A stretch of DNA of 43,284 bases from an uncultured Sphingorhabdus sp. (GTDB lineage Bacteria; Pseudomonadota; Alphaproteobacteria; Sphingomonadales; Sphingomonadaceae): contig CAJQNR010000125.1 of assembly GCA_905479715.1 (NCBI GenBank), positions 1-43,284 on the forward strand, written 5' to 3'. This document shows, in pieces, positions 19,690 to 27,852 of the stretch; the stretch's first letter is position 1, and every line of letters begins with the position of its first letter. Position numbers and translations under genes: made by a program. The notes beneath the pieces were generated by a model, which did no database searches, was not told where the DNA came from, and saw only the letters and a list, made by a program, of their open reading frames with translations.

Positions 19690-21324
19690 TCAGTTGTCGG
19701 CTGCCGATGGTCCTTCGTAACAGACGACGAGGATCGCAATATCGTCCGATTGCGGGACCGCACCGACAAAGCCGCGGACGCTTTCAGCCAGATCTTCCGC
19801 GATAAAGCGCGCCGAGAATTCGGATCGGGCAGCGGCAAGCGCCGTTTCGATGCGGCTGGTGGTGAACAACATGTCTTCTGCATCCGTCGCTTCCGAGACG
19901 CCATCGGTGAACAGGACCAGCGCATCTCCCGGATGAAGCGGGAAGCGGTCGGTCTTGAACGAAACATCGCCAAATACGCCGAGGGCAATCCCCTGGTGCT
20001 TGATCAGGCGCTCGACCGATCCATCGGCCCGGACGATGAACGGGGCCTCGTGGCCACCATCGCTATATTCCACCGTTCCATCGCGCAAGTCGAGGATGCA
20101 GGCGAAAACCGTGACGAACATTTCCGCTGCATTCTCGCGCGAAAGTTCGGCGTTGACCTTCTCCATGATTTCGCCGGTCGAACCGGACGACATGGCGTGC
20201 GCTTTGAACAGGCTGGTTGTCATCGCCATGAACAGCGCCGCCGGAACGCCTTTGCCGGAGACATCCCCGACCACGAAAAACAGGCGGTGATCATCGATCA
20301 GGAAATAGTCGTAGAGATCGCCGCCAACCTCCTTGGCGGATTCGAGCATCGCGAAAACGTCCAGTTCGCTATGATCCGGAAAGGGTGGAAATTTGCGAGG
20401 CAGCATGCCGATCTGGATGTCGCGTGCGGCGGACAGTTCGCCTTCGACCCGTTGCCGTGCGGCGGTCGCCACTTCCATTTCAACCAGATATCGTTGCAGT
20501 CGTGAAATCATGGCCGCCATCGCCTCCGCCAGGCTACCGACTTCGTCACCCCGGCTCTGGCTGATCCGCTGCATGGCTGCCATTTCCTTCTCGTCGGGCT
20601 CAAAGCTGCGCTGCTCGATATTGCGGGTATAGGCTGTCAGGCGCACGAGCGGGCCGACAATGCGGGCTATCAGCAGCCAGCCCACTGCCATCGCCAGCGC
20701 GAACATCATGATGCCGATAAGGATCGATTGTACCAGAGCCTGACTCAGCCGTTTGTCGAGACTCGCCAGATCGATATCGGCCCCGATGACGTGAATACGG
20801 CCGTCTTCGCTGCGGATCGGTTTGTAGATCGACCGGAAGGAGCCGAAGGAGTCGTGATATTCGTCGAACCGGACACGGCCGTCTTCAAAGCTCCGGTAGA
20901 GTTTTTCCGGCGCGGTACGGTAAAGTGCGAAATATCCGGTCTGTGTGCCTTCCTTCAGTTCGGATGATGTCGCGCTGGTGGCGACGGTGCGGATCTCGTC
21001 GCCGAATTTCATATAGGAATAGATATAGACGAAGCCGGAATCGTTGGCGAAGCGGGACAGACGTTTTTGTACCGCGTCAAATTCATCCTGTGGGATGGAA
21101 TCCGGTCCCTCGACCCTGCGATGATAGCCTTCCGGGATGATCTCGCGTCCGGCATTTGCGGCAGCGGCCAGACGGCCGTCGATACCGGCAATTATCTCTG
21201 ATCTGCTGTTGGTATAAAGGGCGGTGGTATAGGCAAAGGCGGAAATCAGGTTCAGGGAGAGCAGTAACAATACCAATTGTGGCTTCAGGCCAAATCTGCG
21301 CTTGCGCTGTACCGTCTCGTCCAT
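19690..21324 (-). CDS. SpoIIE-family PP2C Ser/Thr phosphatase with N-terminal membrane sensor and HAMP (RsbU/RsbP-like)
   Basis: 544 aa; ARDIQIGMLPRKFPPFP, KEVGGDLYDYFLIDDHRLFFVVGDVSGKGVPAALFMAM, VLFTDGVSEATDAEDMLF, SDDIAILVV. Confidence 0.95.
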   Translation of the reverse strand: MDETVQRKRRFGLKPQLVLLLLSLNLISAFAYTTALYTNSRSEIIAGIDGRLAAAANAGREIIPEGYHRRVEGPDSIPQDEFDAVQKRLSRFANDSGFVYIYSYMKFGDEIRTVATSATSSELKEGTQTGYFALYRTAPEKLYRSFEDGRVRFDEYHDSFGSFRSIYKPIRSEDGRIHVIGADIDLASLDKRLSQALVQSILIGIMMFALAMAVGWLLIARIVGPLVRLTAYTRNIEQRSFEPDEKEMAAMQRISQSRGDEVGSLAEAMAAMISRLQRYLVEMEVATAARQRVEGELSAARDIQIGMLPRKFPPFPDHSELDVFAMLESAKEVGGDLYDYFLIDDHRLFFVVGDVSGKGVPAALFMAMTTSLFKAHAMSSGSTGEIMEKVNAELSRENAAEMFVTVFACILDLRDGTVEYSDGGHEAPFIVRADGSVERLIKHQGIALGVFGDVSFKTDRFPLHPGDALVLFTDGVSEATDAEDMLFTTSRIETALAAARSEFSARFIAEDLAESVRGFVGAVPQSDDIAILVVCYEGPSAADN

Positions 21325-21348
21325 GACTGAAATGTAACCCCCCGATGC

Positions 21349-21374
21349 TTCGAACCGCCCGATCGTTCGAACCG
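21349..21374. repeat. Two copies of TTCGAACCG spaced 17 bp apart in the divergent intergenic region
   Basis: ttcgaaccg at 21349-21357 and 21366-21374, upstream of both the phosphatase (minus) and the NTT-like gene (plus). Confidence 0.6.
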
Positions 21375-21453
21375 ATTGAATAGCCTATTCTAAAGAATTT
21401 AGTAAAAAGAATTGTTTAAGAGAAACGGCTATCAGTGCCATCCGGGGGAATAA

Positions 21454-24084
21454 TTGCAGAAATTCGTTAATCATATTTTCCGCCTGGAGCCTGGCGAATG
21501 GTCAAAGCTGGTCCAGTTCGGACTGTTCGGTTTCCTTCTGCAAATGGGCATGGGGATCGGTTTCAGCGCGGGCGATGCTGCATTTCTCAGCAATGTCGGC
21601 GCCGATAGCCTGCCGATCATTTTTCTGCTCACTCCGCTTGTCATGCTGCTCTACACATTGGTCTTCTCCTATCTTCTGGTGCGGTCTTCCATTGGCCATA
21701 TGGTGGATTTCACGCTGGCGGCGCTGATCGCTGGCGGCGCGACGCTTTGGGCGCTGCTTGATGCCGGCCTCGATCCCGAATGGCAGGCAATTTTATATTA
21801 TATTCTCAAACTGTACCTGGCTGTCTGGTATATCGCCCTCTACACGCTGTTCTGGAACTTCACCGATACCTATTTCGATATCCAGGATGCCAAGCGCCTG
21901 TTTCCGCTATTCGCGGCATTTTGCGCGCTTGGCACGGCGACCGGGGCGCTGCTTGTCAGTCTGTTTGCCGGATTGATCCCGATGCACTATTTCCTGCTCC
22001 TGTGGGCCGGAATCGCATTGATCACCGCACCGCTCGCCCGTTTTCTGCGGCGGCGCTGGGGACAGATTGCCGAAAATGACATGACGGTCACGGAGGATGA
22101 CGGCAGCACAGTGAACCAGCTGGCCGAGGTCGGCCGGGCATTTCGCAATTCCCGCTATGCGATTGTTCTGACAATGACATTGTTCGTCACATTGTTGATG
22201 ACCAATCTTGCCGAGTTCCAATATTCCAAGGTCTTGCAGGATGGCCGGAGCGAGGCCGAACTGGCGTCGCTGCTCGGCGCGCTTTACGCAGCGGCCAACC
22301 TCTTCAATCTCGTCGTATGTCTGTTTGTTTTCAATCGGCTGGTCGCCCGGTTCGGCGTGCGCAATGTCGCCTTCATCCAGCCGCTCACCTATTTCGCGGT
22401 GTTCGGCTATTTTTTCCTGCAGGGCGGGACCGGAGCCGCCCTCGCAGCATTTTTTGCCTATCATGGCGTTCTGACCTCGATTCAGTATAATAACGAAAAC
22501 CTGCTTTTCAACGCCGTGCCTTCGCATGTGAAACGGCCTTTGCGAACAGTGATGGAGGGCATGTGCGAGCCGGTCGCCAGTCTCGTTGCGGGCGGCTTCC
22601 TGCTCTATGCGGCGAACCATCTCGATATGCGGGAACTGTCCGGCATCGGTGTGATCACTGGTATGGTGCTGATCGGCGTGGTCGTGGCGCTCCGCCAGCT
22701 CTATCCTGCAGCCATGGCTGCCAATATGCGGTTCGGCTGGCTCAACTTCGGAGATCGCAGCGCGAAATCTCCGCAATATGATTCAGACGCGCAGGATCTG
22801 CTTGAGACGACTGCGCGGATGGATAGCGGGCCCGGAGGCAAGATCGCCCGGAATTTTCTGGAGGCGGCGGCGCCGCCGGCACCGCCAACGGAATCAGCCG
22901 CCGATCTCGAACGTCTTGTTCTGCAACTGGATGGAGGCCCGGAGGACCGCGAGGCGGCGCTGAACATATTGGTTGCTTCCGCCACTTCCGAAGATTTCTA
23001 TCTGATTCCTGCGCTTGCTGCACGGTTACCGGATTTGAACCAGGAGCAAAGGCTAAGGATCATCGATCTTTTCGGCCGGATCAGCGACGTCGAAGCCATA
23101 CCCGAAATCCTGGGCGCAGCTGGTGGTCTTTCACCGCGCGACCGGCGGGCGGTCGCTGCAATCCTTGCGGCAATGGGCGAGACCGCCATCCCGCGGCTGT
23201 TGTTTGCCATGGGGGACGGAACCCAAAGCTACCGCATCCGTTCGATCGCGGCCCGGGCCTTGGCCGAACTGTCCCTGGCGCAATTCATGTCGCATCTGGA
23301 CAGGCTGGTGCAAACCGAGCTGCGTGACACCGGCAGGCTGCTTGCCAGTGCCGACCGGCTCGAACGCAGCGACCGGTCGTCTGCTTCGCTTGTCCTCCTC
23401 GCCCGCACCCAGCGTGAACGGGTTGCGGCAGCGATCGATTTCGTGCTGGAATTGCTCTCGCTCGGCGGGCGGTTGCCCAATGCCGACCTGCTGATCGTGT
23501 CGCTCCATTCTGCCAATGCGAAAGTGCGTGGCAATGCCATCGAAACCATCGAAAGCGGCGTTGATAATCCGACATTCCGACAATTGGAACCCCTGCTGAG
23601 GGCTCATGCTCGGCCGGCTGGCGAGGAAAGCGGAAATGGCGATATCGACGGACTTCTTGAAACGGCTCTGCGAAGTGGCCGGTCGACCGAAGCGGCTGCT
23701 GCGGCGGATATTCTGTACGAGATGCTGGATGATGCGACATTCTCCCGTCGCGTGCAACCGCTTGTCCGACCGGGCATGCCGTGGATCCTGCGTGATCAAT
23801 TGCTGGCCCTTTACGGACTCGCAAAACCGGCTTGTCCGACGGCCCTCCAAATTCTGCAGGCTTTGAGCCAATCAGAGGAATTTGGCAGTGCGACGCTCGA
23901 ATCCCTGTTGGCGCTTGCGGAAAAAGCCCAATGGTCGAGACCCGCCGGATCCGCATTTCAGATATCGGTCAGGGATATTCCGGCCTGGATCCTGCACAGC
24001 GATATACGGGACATAGCAACGCGCTATTCCGATCTCGCTCTTGTTATGCTGCGGGCAATAGATGGTCGTCGATATGCAGCGTAA
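21454..24084 (+). CDS. Npt1/Npt2 (ATP:ADP antiporter)-like MFS protein with C-terminal HEAT repeats
   Basis: 876 aa; N-terminal polytopic region (LVQFGLFGFLLQMGMGIGFSAGDAAFLSNVG...YFDIQDAKRLFPLFAAFCALGTATGALLVSL, in the style of the NTT domain); C-terminal alpha-helical repeats (REAALNILVASATSEDFYLIPALAARLP...EAIPEILGAAGGLSPRDRRAVAAILAAMGETAIPRLLFAM). Confidence 0.8.
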   Translation: MQKFVNHIFRLEPGEWSKLVQFGLFGFLLQMGMGIGFSAGDAAFLSNVGADSLPIIFLLTPLVMLLYTLVFSYLLVRSSIGHMVDFTLAALIAGGATLWALLDAGLDPEWQAILYYILKLYLAVWYIALYTLFWNFTDTYFDIQDAKRLFPLFAAFCALGTATGALLVSLFAGLIPMHYFLLLWAGIALITAPLARFLRRRWGQIAENDMTVTEDDGSTVNQLAEVGRAFRNSRYAIVLTMTLFVTLLMTNLAEFQYSKVLQDGRSEAELASLLGALYAAANLFNLVVCLFVFNRLVARFGVRNVAFIQPLTYFAVFGYFFLQGGTGAALAAFFAYHGVLTSIQYNNENLLFNAVPSHVKRPLRTVMEGMCEPVASLVAGGFLLYAANHLDMRELSGIGVITGMVLIGVVVALRQLYPAAMAANMRFGWLNFGDRSAKSPQYDSDAQDLLETTARMDSGPGGKIARNFLEAAAPPAPPTESAADLERLVLQLDGGPEDREAALNILVASATSEDFYLIPALAARLPDLNQEQRLRIIDLFGRISDVEAIPEILGAAGGLSPRDRRAVAAILAAMGETAIPRLLFAMGDGTQSYRIRSIAARALAELSLAQFMSHLDRLVQTELRDTGRLLASADRLERSDRSSASLVLLARTQRERVAAAIDFVLELLSLGGRLPNADLLIVSLHSANAKVRGNAIETIESGVDNPTFRQLEPLLRAHARPAGEESGNGDIDGLLETALRSGRSTEAAAAADILYEMLDDATFSRRVQPLVRPGMPWILRDQLLALYGLAKPACPTALQILQALSQSEEFGSATLESLLALAEKAQWSRPAGSAFQISVRDIPAWILHSDIRDIATRYSDLALVMLRAIDGRRYAA

Positions 24085-25348
24085 GTCCGTCCCGATCAAA
24101 ACGCTTTTGCTGCGTATCTTTGTGCCCGCAGTGGTCCTTGTGTCGATGCTGCTCGCCATCTTCGTGTATAACTGGCTCTATAGCACGATCATCGACGGCT
24201 TTGACCGCAAGTTGACCACGACCAGCGCACTGACCGGAGCGTTGATCGATCCAGTCGACCATGACCAGCTGATACGCGCCGCCTTTGCCAAAGAAGATTC
24301 CGACGTTGTCGAGCAGTCTGCACCCTATTTGCAAAATGTCATCCCGATCCGGCAAATCCGGTCGAAACTGGATTTGACCTATCTCTATACCCAGGCGGCC
24401 GGAGGATCGCAGGACGTAACCTATATCCTCGATGGTTCGGAAGGAGACGATCATTCCCCGATCGGTTCGGAAGATGACTTGCCCGATATGACCATGAAAG
24501 GTCTCAACAATACAGAGGCTGGCAAAGAGATTTACGTTTCCCCGATAGAATATCAGGAGCAGTGGGGCCTGTTGAAGACCGCTCTCGCGCCAGTTTATGG
24601 CAGCGACGGGCAAATAACCGCGACCGCGGGCGCCGATGTCAATATCTCGGTGATCCAGGTGGCCACCCAGAACACCCTGTTCGCCAGCGCCCTGATCGGC
24701 ATTGGTTCGATACTGGCCTGCCTGCTGGTCGCGCTGATGATCGTGCGCAGGGTGGCCGGGCCGATCGAAACGCTCAAGGACGACGCGCTAAAATTTGCGG
24801 CCGGTGATGGTCATGAATCGTTGCGGGCAGCCGCACCGCGGGAAGTATCCGGTTTGCGTGATGCGCTCGCGGCGCTGGCCGAAAAAATGGCCATGGCTAA
24901 AGTTTCTCGCGAGACCACGGCTGCCCGGCATGAAAATGATGCCGACGCAGCATTGCTGCTGCAAGCCGCCGGGCTGAACGGTCAAGAGATGGTGAAGCTC
25001 ACGGAAGAAAATGGTGCGCGCATCTTCTGGATTCCCGGCAGCGACGGGAAGGTCGAAACTGTGCTGGCATCACGGTCCATGGTTCGGTTGGCCGAACATT
25101 TTCTGAAAAATCCGGCGCTCGCGAAGAACTGGCGGAGCCTCGCAGATAATGATCACGGCGCATGTCTTGTTGTCGATGACCGGAAACAGCTGATCGAGCT
25201 TGTCGGAAAGGCTGATGTTACCGTCCGTTGCGATGGCCGGGAGCTTTCGCTTGCTCCCGGATCGCCTGTTGCGTTCGACGCTGAGGTCGATGTCCTGCGG
25301 ATCGCTGCAGGTGGCTATCTGAGCCTTGCAAAAGGTCCGGTGCAATGA
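24062..25348 (+). CDS. Membrane sensor-like protein with extracytoplasmic domain and HAMP-like linker; no recognisable output domain
   Basis: 428 aa; N-terminal TM, periplasmic region (LDLTYLYTQAAGGSQDVTYILDGSEGDDHSP), second TM, VRRVAGPIETLKDDALKFAAGDGHESLRAAAPREVSGLRDALAALAEKM. Start overlaps the preceding CDS by 23 nt. Confidence 0.75.
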   Translation: MVVDMQRKSVPIKTLLLRIFVPAVVLVSMLLAIFVYNWLYSTIIDGFDRKLTTTSALTGALIDPVDHDQLIRAAFAKEDSDVVEQSAPYLQNVIPIRQIRSKLDLTYLYTQAAGGSQDVTYILDGSEGDDHSPIGSEDDLPDMTMKGLNNTEAGKEIYVSPIEYQEQWGLLKTALAPVYGSDGQITATAGADVNISVIQVATQNTLFASALIGIGSILACLLVALMIVRRVAGPIETLKDDALKFAAGDGHESLRAAAPREVSGLRDALAALAEKMAMAKVSRETTAARHENDADAALLLQAAGLNGQEMVKLTEENGARIFWIPGSDGKVETVLASRSMVRLAEHFLKNPALAKNWRSLADNDHGACLVVDDRKQLIELVGKADVTVRCDGRELSLAPGSPVAFDAEVDVLRIAAGGYLSLAKGPVQ

Positions 25349-25734
25349 TTGCGGTCGACACCGTTCGCAAACTGCTTGCGCTCAGCGCGGCCAGACCGTT
25401 TGATGTGCTGACCGAAAGCGAATTGTTGCTTATCGCAATGCACGCGCACCAACGCCATTTTGCACCCGGCGCAACGATATTTGCCGCAGGCCAGATTGCG
25501 GACATGCTGGTCATAACCATTGCCGGCGAGGCGCATGTTCTGGGTGAGCGGGCTCCTGCCATATTCGACCCCGCATCGGCACTCTTCGGCCTGCCGGTTC
25601 CAGATGCAATTGTTGCAGGTCCCGACGGGCTGGAAGCCCTCTGTCTGGCGAAGCCGCACCTCTTCACGATTGCGCGGGAATGCCCCGATTTTGTCGTCGG
25701 GCTGGTTGCGCTGGGATCGGATGGCACAGCATGA
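25345..25734 (+). CDS. Cyclic-nucleotide-binding-like (Crp-like beta-roll) domain protein
   Basis: 129 aa; HQRHFAPGATIFAAGQIADMLVITIAGEAHVLGERAPAIFDPASALFGL resembles the CNBD beta-roll. ATGA overlap with both neighbours. Confidence 0.6.
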   Translation: MIAVDTVRKLLALSAARPFDVLTESELLLIAMHAHQRHFAPGATIFAAGQIADMLVITIAGEAHVLGERAPAIFDPASALFGLPVPDAIVAGPDGLEALCLAKPHLFTIARECPDFVVGLVALGSDGTA

Positions 25735-26993
25735 AGATCCGCTCGATCATCATCCTGCTGACGGTTCCGCTATTTCTTGTCATGGCGTCGGTGAACGGAG
25801 CGCTTCTCTATTTTCAACAGAAAGCCGAAATGTCGCGTGCGCTCGGCGAGCAGGCCCTTGCAGCAGCGGTGGTTACCGCCGAATTTGCCGCTGAAATGGA
25901 GGACCCGCAACAGGAACTGGCCAAGCCGTTCAGACGCCAGGCAATGGATGCTGCGAGCCGCCGGATCGTCGGCCTGCAAGCCATTTATCTCGTCGATGCT
26001 GACGGCGCAGCGATGCCGCTTACAACGGATTCGGTCGCGTGGCTGCCGCAGCCCGAGGCTCCGGTCGTCAAGGAGCGCATTGCCCCGACGATGACAGAAA
26101 CTGGCGGACCGCGCTTTGTTGCAGCTTTTGCTCCCGCCGCCAATGGCCGCTTCGTCGCCGTGCGGCTGAACGCCGAACCGATGTTTGCGCAGATCGAGAA
26201 TATCAAGCGGGCAATCCTGTGGATCGTCCTGGGTGCCAGTATATTTGCCGCCGGGCTTAGCTGGTTCGTCGCTCGTCTTATCGAGCGCGAATTGCGGATC
26301 AACGGCCAGTCGCTCGCCGCGATTGCAGCGGACAAAATAATTTCCGGTGAAGATGGTTTGCGGATCCGGGAAACGCGTGATCTGGCCGATGCTGTCCGGC
26401 TGATGGGAGCGAGCCAGGGTGCTGCCGAAATGCGTGATCGCCGGGTTAGCGCGCGGAATGACCGGACGCGGACACTTGGAGAAGCGGTTCTCAGATCGCG
26501 GGCCTTGCTGTTCAAACCCTCCGAACAGCAGGCTGCCGGTGCCCGGATTGCGATGCGCATCTGCGGCGACGCGCCGCCGGGGGCGTTTTTTGCCCTTGCC
26601 GCTGCGGAGGAAGAAGCATCAGTGGTGATTGGCTGTTGTGCTGCCGGGGACCCGGTGAGCGCCCTGGCCCAGGCAGCCGCAGCGCGGCGCTTTATCGAAG
26701 CCAATTGGACCGCTATGGGGGCAGAAAATTGCATGGCTGTTGCGCGTGAGGCCTATGGTATCGAAGAAACGGCTAGCGTTGCATGGCGAAGCGATGAGCC
26801 GCTGCAACCCGATGGGCGATTGCTCTGCATTGCCGATGCCGACGTTGCTGTCGCAGCGCAGCGCTATATATCGGCAAATTCGGACGCGACGCCGGCAGAA
26901 TGGCTCGAGGCGATAGAAATCCTGCTTGCGCCATCCGGGATATTCGGTGTGGTTGGCGCGTCCGGATCAGGCGATCGCAGCCAGAGCGCTTGA
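25731..26993 (+). CDS. Membrane sensor-like protein with C-terminal region resembling a degenerate SpoIIE phosphatase domain
   Basis: About 420 aa; N-terminal signal anchor, second TM (AILWIVLGASIFAAGLSWFVARLIERELR), C-terminal GAFFALAAAEEEASVVIGCCAAGDPVSALAQAAAARRFIEA collinear with GGDLYDYFLIDDHRLFFVVGDVSGKGVPAALFMAM of the phosphatase at 19690. Confidence 0.6.
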   Translation: MKIRSIIILLTVPLFLVMASVNGALLYFQQKAEMSRALGEQALAAAVVTAEFAAEMEDPQQELAKPFRRQAMDAASRRIVGLQAIYLVDADGAAMPLTTDSVAWLPQPEAPVVKERIAPTMTETGGPRFVAAFAPAANGRFVAVRLNAEPMFAQIENIKRAILWIVLGASIFAAGLSWFVARLIERELRINGQSLAAIAADKIISGEDGLRIRETRDLADAVRLMGASQGAAEMRDRRVSARNDRTRTLGEAVLRSRALLFKPSEQQAAGARIAMRICGDAPPGAFFALAAAEEEASVVIGCCAAGDPVSALAQAAAARRFIEANWTAMGAENCMAVAREAYGIEETASVAWRSDEPLQPDGRLLCIADADVAVAAQRYISANSDATPAEWLEAIEILLAPSGIFGVVGASGSGDRSQSA

Positions 26994-27299
26994 GACATCG
27001 GGTTCAATAGCAAAAATGCTGCTGAAACCGCTAATGTCGAAGACTTCCTGAACCGATGGCGAGAGACCGGACAGAACCAGCCTGTGCCCCGTGGTTTTCG
27101 CGATTTTTGCACCTTTCAGCAATACGCGCAGTCCGGCCGAGCTGACATAGGCGACATTACCGAGGTCCATCACGGTTGCTTCATTGACTTGAACCCGTTC
27201 GGGAAGAACCGCTTCGAGTTGCGATGCCGTGTTGCTGTCGATCCGGCCGGAAGCAACAATCACCAGCGCCTCGGGCTTGAGTTCTTCGCTGATCTGCAT
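26967..27299 (-). CDS. STAS domain anti-sigma factor antagonist-like protein
   Basis: MQISEELKPEALVIVASGRIDSNTASQLEAVLP...VMDLGNVAYVSSAGLRVLLKGAKIAKTTGHRLVLSGLSPSVQEVFDISGF; conserved Ser-Ala-Gly-Leu-Arg site. Confidence 0.92.
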   Translation of the reverse strand: MQISEELKPEALVIVASGRIDSNTASQLEAVLPERVQVNEATVMDLGNVAYVSSAGLRVLLKGAKIAKTTGHRLVLSGLSPSVQEVFDISGFSSIFAIEPDVSSALAAIA

Positions 27300-27422
27300 C
27301 TGTCGCCTCTGTGCCAATGGTTTTGTCTGTCGGTTCTATGTTAAAGAGATTGAGAAATTTTTCCACTCGATTAAGCTGGTTTCAGGAAATTTATATGGCA
27401 GGTGCAGGGATCGAGGCTCACG

Positions 27423-27845
27423 ATGTCCAGTTTTGAGCGCACCCTGAAAGATGGGCGAGGAGGTTTTGCGGGGTTCCTCGAGGCCATCGAAGCCTATCTG
27501 GATGAACAAGGCGTTCCGTCCGCAACTGCGGCGCAGCTGATGATTGTCTTTGACGAGGTGATCAGCAATGTCTTCAGCCATGGCGATGATGGCGGCAAGC
27601 CGTCCGTGCATGTTCAGATTGATATTCGGGAGAACTCCGTCCGCGTCGAAATTGCCGATGACGGGAATGCCTTCGATCCTCTCTCCCGGCCGGAGCCCGC
27701 CACCGATCTGCCCGTCGAAGACAGGCCGCTTGGCGGACTGGGCCTGCATATCGTGCGCAAACTAATGGACGATATTGTCTATTCCCGGAAGGATGGGTGG
27801 AACAGGCTACGATTTTTTAAAGTCTTCCCGCTAGAGTCCAGCTAG
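27423..27845 (+). CDS. ATP-binding protein, RsbW-like anti-sigma factor kinase (HATPase_c_2)
   Basis: FDEVISNVFSHG (N box), VEIADDGNAFDP (G1), RPLGGLGLHIVRKLMDDIVYSR (G2). Confidence 0.92.
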   Translation: MSSFERTLKDGRGGFAGFLEAIEAYLDEQGVPSATAAQLMIVFDEVISNVFSHGDDGGKPSVHVQIDIRENSVRVEIADDGNAFDPLSRPEPATDLPVEDRPLGGLGLHIVRKLMDDIVYSRKDGWNRLRFFKVFPLESS

Positions 27846-27852
27846 TGCAATC

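Noticed and set aside
21907-22776. 289-aa minus-strand ORF inside the NTT-like gene
   Set aside because: Antisense to a strongly predicted membrane protein; high His/Arg/Gln composition, no domain.
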